Below are positions 35,279 through 45,343 of a stretch of DNA of 64,000 bases, piece by piece. The first letter of the stretch is position 1. Every line of letters starts with the position of its first letter. Under the pieces are notes generated by a model. The model saw only the letters and a list, made by a program, of their open reading frames with translations, did no database searches and was not told the DNA's origin. Source of the stretch: Beverwykella pulmonaria (lineage: Eukaryota > Ascomycota > Dothideomycetes > Pleosporales > Melanommataceae); NCBI GenBank assembly GCA_001599595.1, contig BCHH01000007.1, positions 2,374,719 to 2,438,718 on the forward strand, in the 5' to 3' direction. The position numbers were made by a program, and so were the translations under genes.

Positions 35279-35886
35279 AGTGACATGCGAGGGGCTTTGA
35301 GGTGATGGTACCGTGGAAAAATCACTACGGAACAAGACTAAAGGCTACCGCATGGTCACATGACTCAAGCCTGGAAGCCTGGAGTGCATATACACCGTTG
35401 TCTAATTCAGGGTGAATGCCGTGAAGAGGCTCTGAGATCAGTTGAAGGGTAAAGCCGGGAATGATGTGGTCAAACCATGAGTCCCCAGGGCTATAATTGC
35501 TTACAGAGAAAGGTAATTGAAAAGAGGCGTGGTGTTGCGGTGATGGTTTGCGGGACATGATGATTATTCTGGTGGATCGATGAGCTTGGGCCACCTCATC
35601 GCTGATTGGCTGAAATACACATCAAGGACAATGTGAAAGAAGATGAAGCAAGACGCGTTTAATGTATATTGTTAGGGAAGGAATATGGGAATAATGAAAT
35701 TTTCATCTCAAGCTAGATCTAAGCCCTCGAATCTTGCTAGAAACGTTCCACGGTCGAAGATACATAGTCCCATGTTGTATTTTCACAACGATTGTGTATG
35801 GTATGTTGCTACAGAAGCTAGACAAAACTCCGCTCAACCCAAACTCCCAGATGCTGTGTTTTCTAAATTACAGAAATTTTACAGTT
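35279..35886. other. Intergenic, METTL16-like leader and MET8 3' region
   Basis: About 610 bp. A 77-89 codon minus frame (35325-35594) lies directly before the methyltransferase start and could be an upstream ORF in its leader, but has no recognisable features. Nothing else is seen. Confidence 0.4.
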
Positions 35887-36735
35887 CTAGATTAGAAACG
35901 GTCCGTCGTATGCTCCATCAGGCTCGCCCAGGCGCACTGTTTCGAGGTTGGGAACAGTGTTGGGCTTGTAGAAGCCTAGCAAAGCCTCCATGTCCTCTTC
36001 CGTCATTTCACACAGCTCATCGAGAGTCCACTGCTCGCACACTTTTGATATCCTGTGAGGTGTCAGTATCCAGCGTACACCGCAGAATAGATTCCACATA
36101 CCACTGCATCCTCTTTGGCCCTTCCTCTGGGAGGGGAGCAGCCTTGCGCAGCTTCCTCCGCAGCATGCCGACCCTCTGCACGGCTGCTCCAATGTTATGA
36201 GGTAGATTGGCCGCAATCTGCCTCCTCACGATGTTGGCCAGTTTGGGTCCATTGCCGTTCGTGCTGACCATGATCTGGAGCGGCCCGTCGCGGTGCACGC
36301 TGCCAAAGTAGAAGTCGCACTCGGGTGGGACATCGGCGATGTTGGCGGGTATCCTTTTCTCGTGGCAGAGCTTGTATATCTGCGAGGAGGCCTCGATGTC
36401 GTCCACGGCGGTCAGGACCATGTCTGCGCCATCGAGGTCCGAGGGCTCGAATTTGCGGTCGATGTACTCGACCTGCTTCTGCTCGATACGCCAGGCGACC
36501 TCATCGTTGAGGCCGGCGCGCGGGGACACGACAGTGACTTTGGCATCAGCGTTGAGGACGTTCACGATGCGGCCGGCGGCGACCTGCTCTTGTCAATCGT
36601 CAATGCCGCTTCAGGCGTGCCGAAGGAGCAAAGCCTTACCTCGCCGCCCCCGACAACGAGGACGCGTTTCGCCCGGACTTGCCAGGCCAGCAGGAGCGAG
36701 CCTCCTCCCTGAATCTCTGGATACGGCCCCTTCAT
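35887..36735 (-). CDS. met8: Siroheme synthase Met8 (dehydrogenase/ferrochelatase)
   Basis: Three exons, 36735-36640, 36583-36102, 36052-35887, 247 residues. The start MKGPYPEIQGGGSLLLAWQV matches the family; a further in-frame ATG at 36816 would add 27 residues. The NAD-binding loop is VLVVGGGE joined to VAAGRIVNV across intron 1. ADVPPECDFYFGSVHRDGPL and STNGNGPKLANIVRRQI are diagnostic of Met8 and bacterial CysG N-domains. The enzyme oxidises precorrin-2 and inserts iron to make siroheme, cofactor of sulfite and nitrite reductase. It is divergent from VAC1 with 368 bp between starts. Confidence 0.94.
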
Positions 36736-37103
36736 GGCGGAGAGTGTTGAAGAAAAGAAATCATAGCTCGCGCGGAGAAGGTTTAATGAAAGTCGGCCGC
36801 CAAGTCTCGCCGCCACTTTTCACAACTCGCCGCACGTGATGGATGCTCTTCATGACGCTTGCTCTGGCCCGTCGGTCAAGGTGAATAAGACACATGTCGG
36901 ATGTGCCGTGAAAATAATTATTATTTCGGGATAGTTACCCAAGGCGACCAGCATGTGCTCAGCCTTACGAAGGAACGCTGCCCGCCACGTCGTGAGCTAG
37001 CGGTGCCTGGCCCGACAATTTAATGGTTCCCGGGGATCCCACGCCTTGCATCTTCAATCTCCAAACACCGACGACGCCCTCCTCTCTCCTCTCCACCTCA
37101 ACC

Positions 37104-39254
37104 ATGACCTCGGGCAGGTCCCTGGGCGGCGGACGCGTGCTGGGAAGTGGCAAGAATCTCTCGCCCGCCGCCTCGCCGCATCCACACCCCCACCACCGCC
37201 GCAATGCCAGCCTGCTATCGCCCTCGGAGAGCTCGCTGTCCCTGAGCTCGCAGACGTCCAACAGCCCCGCAAGCACCGCCGAAACGAGGGACGACATAGG
37301 CAGCAAGGTCCTGCTAGGGAATACCGAGAATGCGGCTGCTGCGAGTGCCTCGAGCCGGCTGGTGTGCCCGATCTGCACCGAGGAGATGGTAGGCATCTGC
37401 GTGCGGACTCGAGGGTGATGCATACTAACGATAGTAATGACAGATGACCTTGCTGCAGCTCAACCGGTACCATGCACCTGCCCTTGCCCTTGTATCTATG
37501 TCCTCCACGGCTTCCTAACGCATGGCAGGCATCTCGACGACAACCACCAGAACCTGGTCGAAGAGGAACAGGACGAGGTCAAGACATGGTTCAAGACACA
37601 GATGACCAAGGCCAAGAAGTTCCAGCCGCTTGCTGTCCTAAACCAGAAGCTCAAGGGCCTCGACGTCTTCGAGTCCAACGATGCCCCGATGCCGCCCCCG
37701 TTCTCCAACCACATCAGCGGCGCACCCTCTCCTGAACCGCCCCCCATCCGCCGCGACCCCGACGAGGAAGTTACGCGGGCACATTGGCAAGGACTGGGGT
37801 ACCGCAATGTATGTTCGGATCCTGTCTGCGGAAGGCCCATCACAGGGTCGCAGATGACGCTAGGAGGGAACAGCACAGCCGTCAACTGCAGGTGCTGTGG
37901 CAAGCTGTTCTGCGAGGACCACACCATGTACCAGATGAAGCTATCACGTCAGGCGAAACACGAGCCTGTGAGGGGGTTCTGGTGCAGGGTGTGTGAGACG
38001 TGCTACAAGTCGAGGGAGGGGTACAACGACCACTACGGACTGGAGCGTGATCACTTTGACCACTTCGCAAACATAAGGCGGAAGAGAGTCGATAGAGAGT
38101 ACATGGAGGTCAGCAGGCTGGAGAAGCGGCTCACCAAACTGACCCAACTTCTGGCACATCCTCCCCCGCCGGACGAGACTACCGGATCGGGCAGTTTCTG
38201 GCCGTTATCGGGCGCGAAAGCCCAGCGCAAAGCTTTGGAGCAGTCTATCATCACGTGGGAGGAGGACGCAAAAGTTTCGAGTTGTCCATTCTGCCAACAA
38301 GAATTCTCCAATTATACATTTCGAAGACATCATTGCCGAATGTGCGGCCGTGTAGTGTGTGGCGACCCGAAGACGGCGTGCTCTTCTGAGATCGGACTTA
38401 ACATCGCCGCCGGTAAGAATGCGTGCTGTTGTTTTTGCGAAATCTTTGCTAATTCTGTAGTGGCAAGCAAGTCCGAAAAGGGGACTGGCCAAATCGGTGT
38501 TGACGTCCGCATGTGCAAGGACTGCAAGCACACTTTATTCAGCAAAAGCGACTTCGATCGTGAGCTCGCTCACAGGCCAGCCGACCAAAGATCATACGAG
38601 AATCTGGTTCAGTTTGAGAGAGGCATCCGGCTTCTTCTTCCTCGGTTCCAGAAATTGCTCGTCGCACTGCAGGATCCGGAGATACCACCCACCCCACAGC
38701 AATTACACGACGCCACGAAGGTGCGAAAACGACTGATGGATGCATTCGGAAAGTTTGATAATGCCGCGCGTAGGATACGGGATCTACCTACCGAATCGCC
38801 AACACAGAAGAGGCTTCAGCTAAATGTGTACAACCAAGCCTATAGCTTCCTGAGCTTGCATATGCTTCCGCTCCGCTCGCTACCGAAGATTCTCAAACAT
38901 GCCGCACCCCACGGCCGCCAGCCCAATAGTCGTTCGAACGGAGGTGGTGCTCTTGCCGCCATCAAATACAACGATATGGGAGCGGGCAGCATTGTCAGCA
39001 GCAGCAGTGCCATGTCCGTGCTGGAGTCTGAAGAGAAGGATCTTCGAGAAAGACTAATAGTTTTGGAAGAGCAGAAATTCATGGTGTCAGAGATGGTCTC
39101 AGACGCCACCAAGCATCGTAGATTTGACGAGGTGGCAAGTCTTGCGCAGAACGTCGACGATCTAAATAAGGAGATCGACCAGATCAATGGCCAGCTGGGG
39201 CAGCTAGACTTTGCGAGCGCCTATCAGGCCGATACCATCAGTCCTCCTGACTGA
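37104..39254 (+). CDS. vac1: Vac1/Pep7 (rabenosyn-5-like) FYVE protein
   Basis: Four exons, 37104-37388, 37444-37466, 37529-38412, 38461-39254, 661 residues. After a Ser-rich N-terminus a C2H2-like finger CPICTEEMMTLLQLNRHLDD is assembled from three exons, one only 23 nt. Two FYVE-type zinc fingers follow: the first from NVCSDPVCGRPITG to CRVCETCYK, the second SSCPFCQQEF with the ligand-binding FRRHHCRMCGRVVC and closing at MCKDCK. The C-terminus is coiled coil (VLEEQKFMVSEMVSD). Vac1 links PI3P and Rab5/Vps21 with Vps45 in Golgi-to-endosome transport. The 48-nt third intron falls inside the second FYVE finger and keeps frame when retained. An alternative start lies at 37023. Confidence 0.92.
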
Positions 39255-41272
39255 GGCCAATGGTCGCATCCATTTCAATCTCCGTCCAAGCGCAAGCGTA
39301 ACACTCCGGGTACTAGCACTTCGACTCTCGCAAGACACACTTCGAGCAACATAAAGTACCCTGAATTTCGTCACCAGCCTCTCGTCGGCATATAACGGTG
39401 AGATAACACCTTCCTCAAACTAGCCCGCTTCGACCTATGGCATCGCACCGCAGCGACCAATGACGGCATGAGCGAGGACTGTAGGCCATGTCCTGCATGT
39501 ATGATTATTGTGTTGGAATTATTTGTAGGATAGCCAGTCTGAACTACGTATAAAGCATGAAGATGAGACGCTTACACAGACCAGAGCACTCGGCTTCCGT
39601 ATTGAATGATGACCGAGTGACCTGAATCTTCCATCTGCATACTTAATTCACTTTAAACCAGCAATGTTTGCAGACCTCCCGCATTTCCAGAGTATGTCCA
39701 TGGACTGTCTAAGTCATTCAGAACCTCAGCCGCGCGCTCCGAATTCGCAGGGCATTCGATCCTTTTGGAAAAGCCTTGTTTCTAGCCAATGCAAGCAATA
39801 TCGTCTTTCTCTTCATCAGGAGACATCGTTTGGCCGAAGCTACGCAGGAAGTGCCAGCAATTACACATTCACGCGCATCGCAGAGTTTTCCACCTTACAA
39901 CACGTTTCTCATTTTTTCCCAGCAACGCCACCTGTCCTCTCGATGCGCATGGATTGGCTTTAGCACGAACGATTGAGCAATGCGTGTCGATCTATTTTCC
40001 CTGGACAAGGTGCCAAGACGATCCGCGAAAACTATTTCGAGCTTCCACATTGTCGTTCATTTGCAGTATCTAACCTACCGGGCCACGGCACAAGATTTCC
40101 CTGGATGAGAATCAGTTGCACATCTGCAACGTGGCTCAAGACTATGAAGGCACACATAGCATATATTGAACTTGTGTGAGAGGCTGGATAGGATGATGGT
40201 ATGAGGCGTGAGCAGGCACATTGTCGGAAGACGGTGCCTATATCCCACGCAACGCTCTGGGGCCCCAGAATCTGATAGGCGTGTGACGGGTTAGCCTTGC
40301 ACGCTTAATCTTTCTGTCTTCTATGGAGGCTTCTGGAAGACGATATTATACGACCCTGTAACCAGTTCTTGGGGATGCGACGGGTCGCAGTGCTGGGATA
40401 TGGATGGAGGAACACGGCACTTCATTGCAACCCCTCATGTTCTTCCCGCTGGCCGTGGTATGGGTGCATGCCAACAACCACCTGGAGTTTCTAAAAGGGC
40501 CACCGGAAGAAACGTCCCAGTCGGCTAGGGAGAGCAGCCAATTTGCGTCACTCCTCCAGAACACCAGCTTTCCAAGGCTATGTAGACGGCGCTGATCTCA
40601 TGCCCCCCTCGCCAAGCCCCAGGCACAATATCCACTTCGCCAATCACCCCACTCCGCCCAGACGTATAGTCTGGGGTCTGCTAGCCCTGCCACCTCCCGG
40701 GTATTAAACGTAAATTGGACCTCTTGTTTATTTTTCCTTCACTTTCCGATGATGCAAATGAGGTGAGGTGGAGTGTTTGAGGGAGCTTTGTGATTTTAGA
40801 TGGACGGCCACACCTATGATGCATACCAGAGATGAACTGAAGAGAAGAGTGCGGTGATGCTAGTCGGGTTGTGGGTTAGGTGGCCGAAGGAGTTGGGGGT
40901 GCTCAGGCGTGGTGCGGTGTGGTGAGGTGAGGGAATGGACAAGACAGGAAAAAAAGAGATGATGCAAACAACGGCATGGCATAGCTAGGCACGGTTAGAT
41001 TGCCGTTACCTTCACCAAAGGTCACTTCATGTCGATATGGGGGAGTATATAAGGGAGGCTCGGCGCGCGACTTTGCGCCTTCTGGTGTACCGACGTCATT
41101 CAAGAGCTTTTAATTCCAACCTTCCCAAGCAATTGACAACAAAGCCTTCAACCAAGCCAGCACTATAAAAAGGCTACACCTACAATTTTCAACTCAGCAC
41201 CCCCGTCTTCGACCTTGAACCTGCAATTCAACCATACCACAACCAGTCCATCTCACCAACACATCCTCCATA
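39255..41272. other. 2-kb intergenic region
   Basis: 3' UTR of VAC1 followed by sequence without recognisable coding frames. On the right, a TATA box (CACTATAAAAAGG, 41161-41173) lies ~105 bp before the I9-like gene, with a CA-rich leader. Confidence 0.5.
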
Positions 41273-41775
41273 ATGCTGTTCAGCACCATCCTCAGTTTCC
41301 TGGCCACGGCCGCTCTCACGCTCGCCATCCCCACCGAGTTTGCCCCGCGCTCCATCTCAATCCAGCAGATGGCCGAGCAATTCCAAAACAGCGAGGGCTG
41401 CAACCTGGAGCCGCACAACAACTGCGCCGCCTTCCTCATGACCGATGTCATCGTCACCTTCGACAAGGCCGACAAAGCCAAGGAGGTCGCCATGTACACG
41501 GCTGCGACGAAGGCGGCGGGCGGCAGTGTCGCGCAGGAGTATCCTGGGCATGGGTGAGTTTCCTATCTTTCCTTCTTTGATTTATGGCCTGTGGGCTATG
41601 GAGAGATGAGGGTGGAATCATGTAAGCTGAAGGGTTAACTGTGTGATACAGCTTCTCCGGCTTCGTCCCCGAAGACGTCCTCGCCCTCATCGAAGCACAT
41701 GGAAAGCCGCTCGGCCTCAAGGTCCAGCGCAACGCGTGCATGGGCATCCCGTGGTGCGGAGAGTCGCCGTGCTAG
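41273..41775 (+). CDS. Secreted I9-like peptidase inhibitor / propeptide-like protein
   Basis: Two exons, 41273-41553 and 41652-41775, 134 residues. A signal peptide (MLFSTILSFLATAALTLA) is followed by a domain resembling the subtilisin propeptide / proteinase-B inhibitor I9 fold: DVIVTFDKADKAKEVAMYTA, TKAAGGSVAQEY, then across the intron HGFSGFVPEDVLALIEAHG. Unlike cytosolic Pbi2-type inhibitors it is secreted and has five cysteines, two before the domain (GCNLEPHNNC) and three in the tail (ACMGIPWCGESPC). A perfect TATA box is upstream. Likely an inhibitor of secreted subtilases; this is inferred from fold resemblance only. Confidence 0.75.
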
Positions 41776-42354
41776 ACGCCTCTTACTCCTTCTCTTCGGC
41801 TCTTTCCCGACGCACTACTCTTTGTCTAATTAGGCCGAAATTTTGATAGAGAGCGGGACGCTTGGGATGGGGTGGATGCGACGGATGTTGCATTTCTACC
41901 CGTGCACAGTTATGGCGGTGAGTGGTTTTTGGCGAGTGAAGTAGATATCCAGGGAGATGTGGGTATGGGTAGAATGAGAACGCGGAGTAGAATGGCAATG
42001 AAATAGGGATACAGGTGAGGGTTTTGGTGGATGGGGTTCTTATGATACCAAAATTTTACTCTCTTCTTCTTCATCCTTCAATACAAACTATACAATTACT
42101 CTTGTCCAGCGTGCTCATGCATGTGAACGAAGTTCCAATGCCTACCATAGCAAGCAAGCTTGAAATCCTTGGACCTCAGTTCTGCTCATAATTGTGTCTC
42201 GAGATTCCTGCCGACATTGCCGTGCATAAGCAAACCATCCGGGCCCTCCCGGTACTTAGCACACCACATTAGTCTTAGACGTAGAGTATATGTTTTCGCC
42301 TCCCTGGAGAAGGCAGGCGAGCTTTAGGAAGTCCTTTATGAGTAAATGAAACAC

Positions 42355-42379
42355 TGTTAGCCGATACAGTGCAGTAGGG
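42355..42379 (+). repeat. LTR-like terminus, copy F
   Basis: Reads TGTTAGCCGATACAGTGCAG then TAGGG, followed by CTTTG as in copy E. TG start, intergenic, gene-free flanks. Confidence 0.45.
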
Positions 42380-43366
42380 CTTTGTTGGTAGAGATATATC
42401 GTTGTTGCTTGTGGGTAGGTAGCGGGAACTCGAGTCGATAAACAGTGTTTGTCATCATGCTCATGTCATGCGTCCGCCACTGCATCCAAGTTCTCCCTCT
42501 ACGCTCTAACAAGAATATTCGAAAAGGAAATATCTGTCAATTTCCATCGAACACTGCTGCCCAGTTTTCCTTCCTTTTCGCAATCTAACATCCAAGAAAT
42601 AGGTTGTGATTCCCTGGCAGAATTGCATCGTTCTTGTTTTGGGATGGGCGCATACAGGTTTGGGCAGCAGGGGTAGTTAGTCGGGCCGGTTTAAGGTCGA
42701 AGAGAACCTGTTTCGGGGTTTATCTAACGGCGTTGGGGAGGCGGAGATTGTTTTGGGCGTAGTGTCATCCTGATTCAGATAGTGTAGCTTATTTGAGATG
42801 GGAGCATCTTGTGAGGCAATATTGAGGCTGTAACGATTGGGGAGCGTCATAGGGTTTACGAAGGTCGTGGTCATGGCGACGTAGACTGTGATAGATTGAT
42901 ATACCGAGAGTATATGGATAGTTAAATGCATTACCAATTCTTCCAAAATAGCGGACGCGTCTAGCCAACTCGGTCAAACAGAATAAACGGACCAAGTCCG
43001 GCCTGCGAAGCTCTGCCAGCCATACTGCCACGAACTTCGGGCCATTCTCCCAAAACGACAATTTTGTGAGTTGTTAGTGCAGTATATATATCCAAATTTA
43101 AAGTGGTTCCTTCACATACGACCATAGGATCATGAAAATTGGGCTTCCCGTCCGCTCAGCCTTACATAAGCATGATACCGGCGGACTAGTAGTCAAGTGG
43201 GTGACCATTGGCGAATCCCTGCTGTTGTATGTTTTTAAATTTTTATCTTTTTCACATGAATGAATCAGTACGAGTAGTAGAATCCATAGACATATATTCT
43301 TTGTTGAACGCCAGGAAGAGAAGCGAAGTTGAACAAGTATTGTGGATTACCTATGTCAATCTGCTT

Positions 43367-44010
43367 TTACCCCAGTCTCTTCGTCTCGCTCAACTTCGCA
43401 TCTGCCCAATCCTCGAATTGGCACGTCTTCCTCCCAACCAACCTCTTCAGCACATTACTATTTCCCCTCAACCCCGGTCCCTCATAGAACAGAATCATTT
43501 CCTGTGAGGCGTCTGTACTCCTCGAATCCACGCCCTCCATCGTCCCGTACAATCTCATCAACAGCGCATCAACCGTCTGGCTATGTACTCCAGCTGCTCG
43601 ACTATGATTTCTTTCTCAATCTTCGTTGAGATAAAAACCAGAGCCTCGGTAATAGAGACCAAACCGTTGGTCGACACGAGCAGGCACTGCGCGTAGAAGT
43701 GCTGCTCTTGGTCATGCGAAACCGTGCACCCTTGGCATTTTTTGGCAGACGAGAATATGTAGTGAAGACAGAGGGAGAGGTGAGGGATGAAATGTTGGGC
43801 TGATGTCTCGTGAAGACTGGAAGTTGGGCGAATGCGTTCTTTTTTCTGCTGCTTTCAAAGTCTCGGTGTGGATTGGATGGGCCGTGGTTTACTCGCCTTT
43901 CTTTCCATTCAAGTCTAAGCTGGCAAGGTCTGCAACGACGTCCTCAACTCGTACACGTGTTGCGGCTAAAGCAATGAGGTCGCTAATCATAGCAAGATCC
44001 ACCACAGAGT
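43367..44010 (-). pseudogene. Relic of an unrecognised gene
   Basis: On the minus strand, SVVDLAMISDLIALAATRVR (near 44010-43920) is followed after ~150 bp by CQGCTVSHDQEQHFYAQCLL and a helical stretch EKEIIVEQLEYIARRLMRC that ends in two stops at ~43560. Coding then resumes one frame over as LLMRLYGTMEGVDSR to a stop at 43367. The pieces have real-protein composition and order but need a frameshift to join. The Cys-containing middle part recalls C-terminal regions of some zinc-cluster regulators, without certainty. Confidence 0.4.
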
Positions 44011-44464
44011 AATAGCTCGCGATGATCTTTCAGCATTCGGTTTGTGGGGATGAAATAGTCGGCTGAATTCCGTTAATATGAGATAACGATTGTTTGGAAG
44101 GAGTTATCTTACATTAACATAGTGATCGTCTTGTTTCTTGAACGTAGACACTCAGCAGATCAGTACACAGACAAGTATGTAAGAAACTGCCAACACTTTG
44201 TAGCCGACAGAGCCATATTATATGTTTGCTCTGGGTTGTCATCGCAAACTTTGGGATACATACACGATTTCTTAGGTATCATTCGTGCGTATTACCTGAA
44301 GACACAAGAACTTTGGACTGTCGACTGAGGTTTGTTGGAGAGGGGGGGATCTGCTCCATATGGATGGATAAGAACGGATACTTCCGGAAGGTGCTGATGG
44401 AACCGCTCAGTTACAATCCTCTTATTTACCAACAACCACTGAAGTACTCCAACTCAAAAAAGCA

Positions 44465-44992
44465 ATGGCCAACCCATCAAAAGCTGTCGTGCATGAGGCC
44501 GAATTTCCAAGAGACAAAGATGTCGTGGCCACGCTCTTCACCGCATACGCCAAATCTCTCGAAATCGACCTCTCCTACCAAAGCTTTGATAACGAACTCA
44601 CTTCTCTACCCGGAAAATACTCCTCCTCGAGTGGCGGCGCGCTGTTCCTCGCCTACAAGAGTCCCCTACATGCCTCGTCTGCAGCTCGAGCACAAGAAAA
44701 CCCCGAAGTCATCGGGTGTGCAGCCCTACGCGCCTTTAACACTCCACATACCTGCGAGATCAAACGCCTCTACATTACTCCTGAGAGTCGAAGATTGGGA
44801 GCTGGACGGAAGCTGTTCGAACGTGTCATTGCGGAAGCAACGAGACTCGGATATTCAGTGATGCTGCTGGACACGCTGCCGAGTATGACGGCGGCCAGGA
44901 CGATGTATGCGGACTACGGATTCGAGGAGTGCGAGAAGTACTATGACAGTCCGATTGAGGGGACAGTTTTCATGAAGTTGAAGTTGAAGTGA
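44465..44992 (+). CDS. GNAT-family N-acetyltransferase
   Basis: Single exon, 175 residues. Motif A of the GNAT fold is CEIKRLYITPESRRLGAGRK, where RRLGAG is the acetyl-CoA pyrophosphate loop (Q/RxxGxG/A), followed by LFERVIAEATRLGY and MLLDTLPSMTAARTMYADYG, the beta5-alpha4 end typical of small GNATs. The extended N-terminal third (SSSSGGALFLAYKS) is variable. It resembles the fungal/bacterial stand-alone acetyltransferases of unknown substrate. No signal peptide. Confidence 0.85.
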   Translation: MANPSKAVVHEAEFPRDKDVVATLFTAYAKSLEIDLSYQSFDNELTSLPGKYSSSSGGALFLAYKSPLHASSAARAQENPEVIGCAALRAFNTPHTCEIKRLYITPESRRLGAGRKLFERVIAEATRLGYSVMLLDTLPSMTAARTMYADYGFEECEKYYDSPIEGTVFMKLKLK

Positions 44993-45343
44993 GCCTTCAC
45001 CTAAGAACCTAAAGCGGAAACTTGGGAAGCGGAAGCGGAAGCGGAAATGCTCCATGATGTACAAATTTCTACCTTGTCAAGTTGACTGATACTTCTGACG
45101 ATGCTCGAACATGTGCAACTAGATGCTCGACGTATAACTGAGATGAATTCCGGGGTAGAGGTTGTTGATGATGGAAGGGGCTTGGCGGAATTAAATTAGC
45201 GGCGTGATGGCGCGTCATGGATTTTGACGCGTCCTGCCCCCCACGATTATCATCTCTCCTTTCCCATGAAACCGTTCCTTACACCTCTTCGACGTGGGGG
45301 AGCTCTGTGCGATTCACTCCACACTAACATTTCTTCAACTGCA

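Larger units (their letters stand above)
41776..44464. other. 2.7-kb gene-poor region with a gene relic and LTR-like scar
   Basis: Contains the I9-like gene 3' UTR, LTR-like terminus F (42355) and decayed coding sequence at 43367-44010 (listed separately). The rest is AT-rich without supported features. Confidence 0.5.

Noticed and set aside
35325..35594. 89-codon minus frame before the METTL16-like gene
   Set aside because: Could be an upstream ORF in the leader, but nothing in its sequence supports a protein.
21968..43198. Shared 14-mer GACTAGTAGTCAAG at ~21970 and ~43185
   Set aside because: The flanks do not align; too short to call a repeat.
43184..43222. A-box-like TAGTCAAGTGGG and B-box-like GGCGAATCCC, possible tRNA
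   Set aside because: The boxes are only ~19 bp apart and no acceptor or anticodon stem can be formed. No convincing tRNA gene was found in the window.
45025..45042. (GGAAGC)3 after the GNAT stop
   Set aside because: A trivial short tandem repeat in the 3' UTR.
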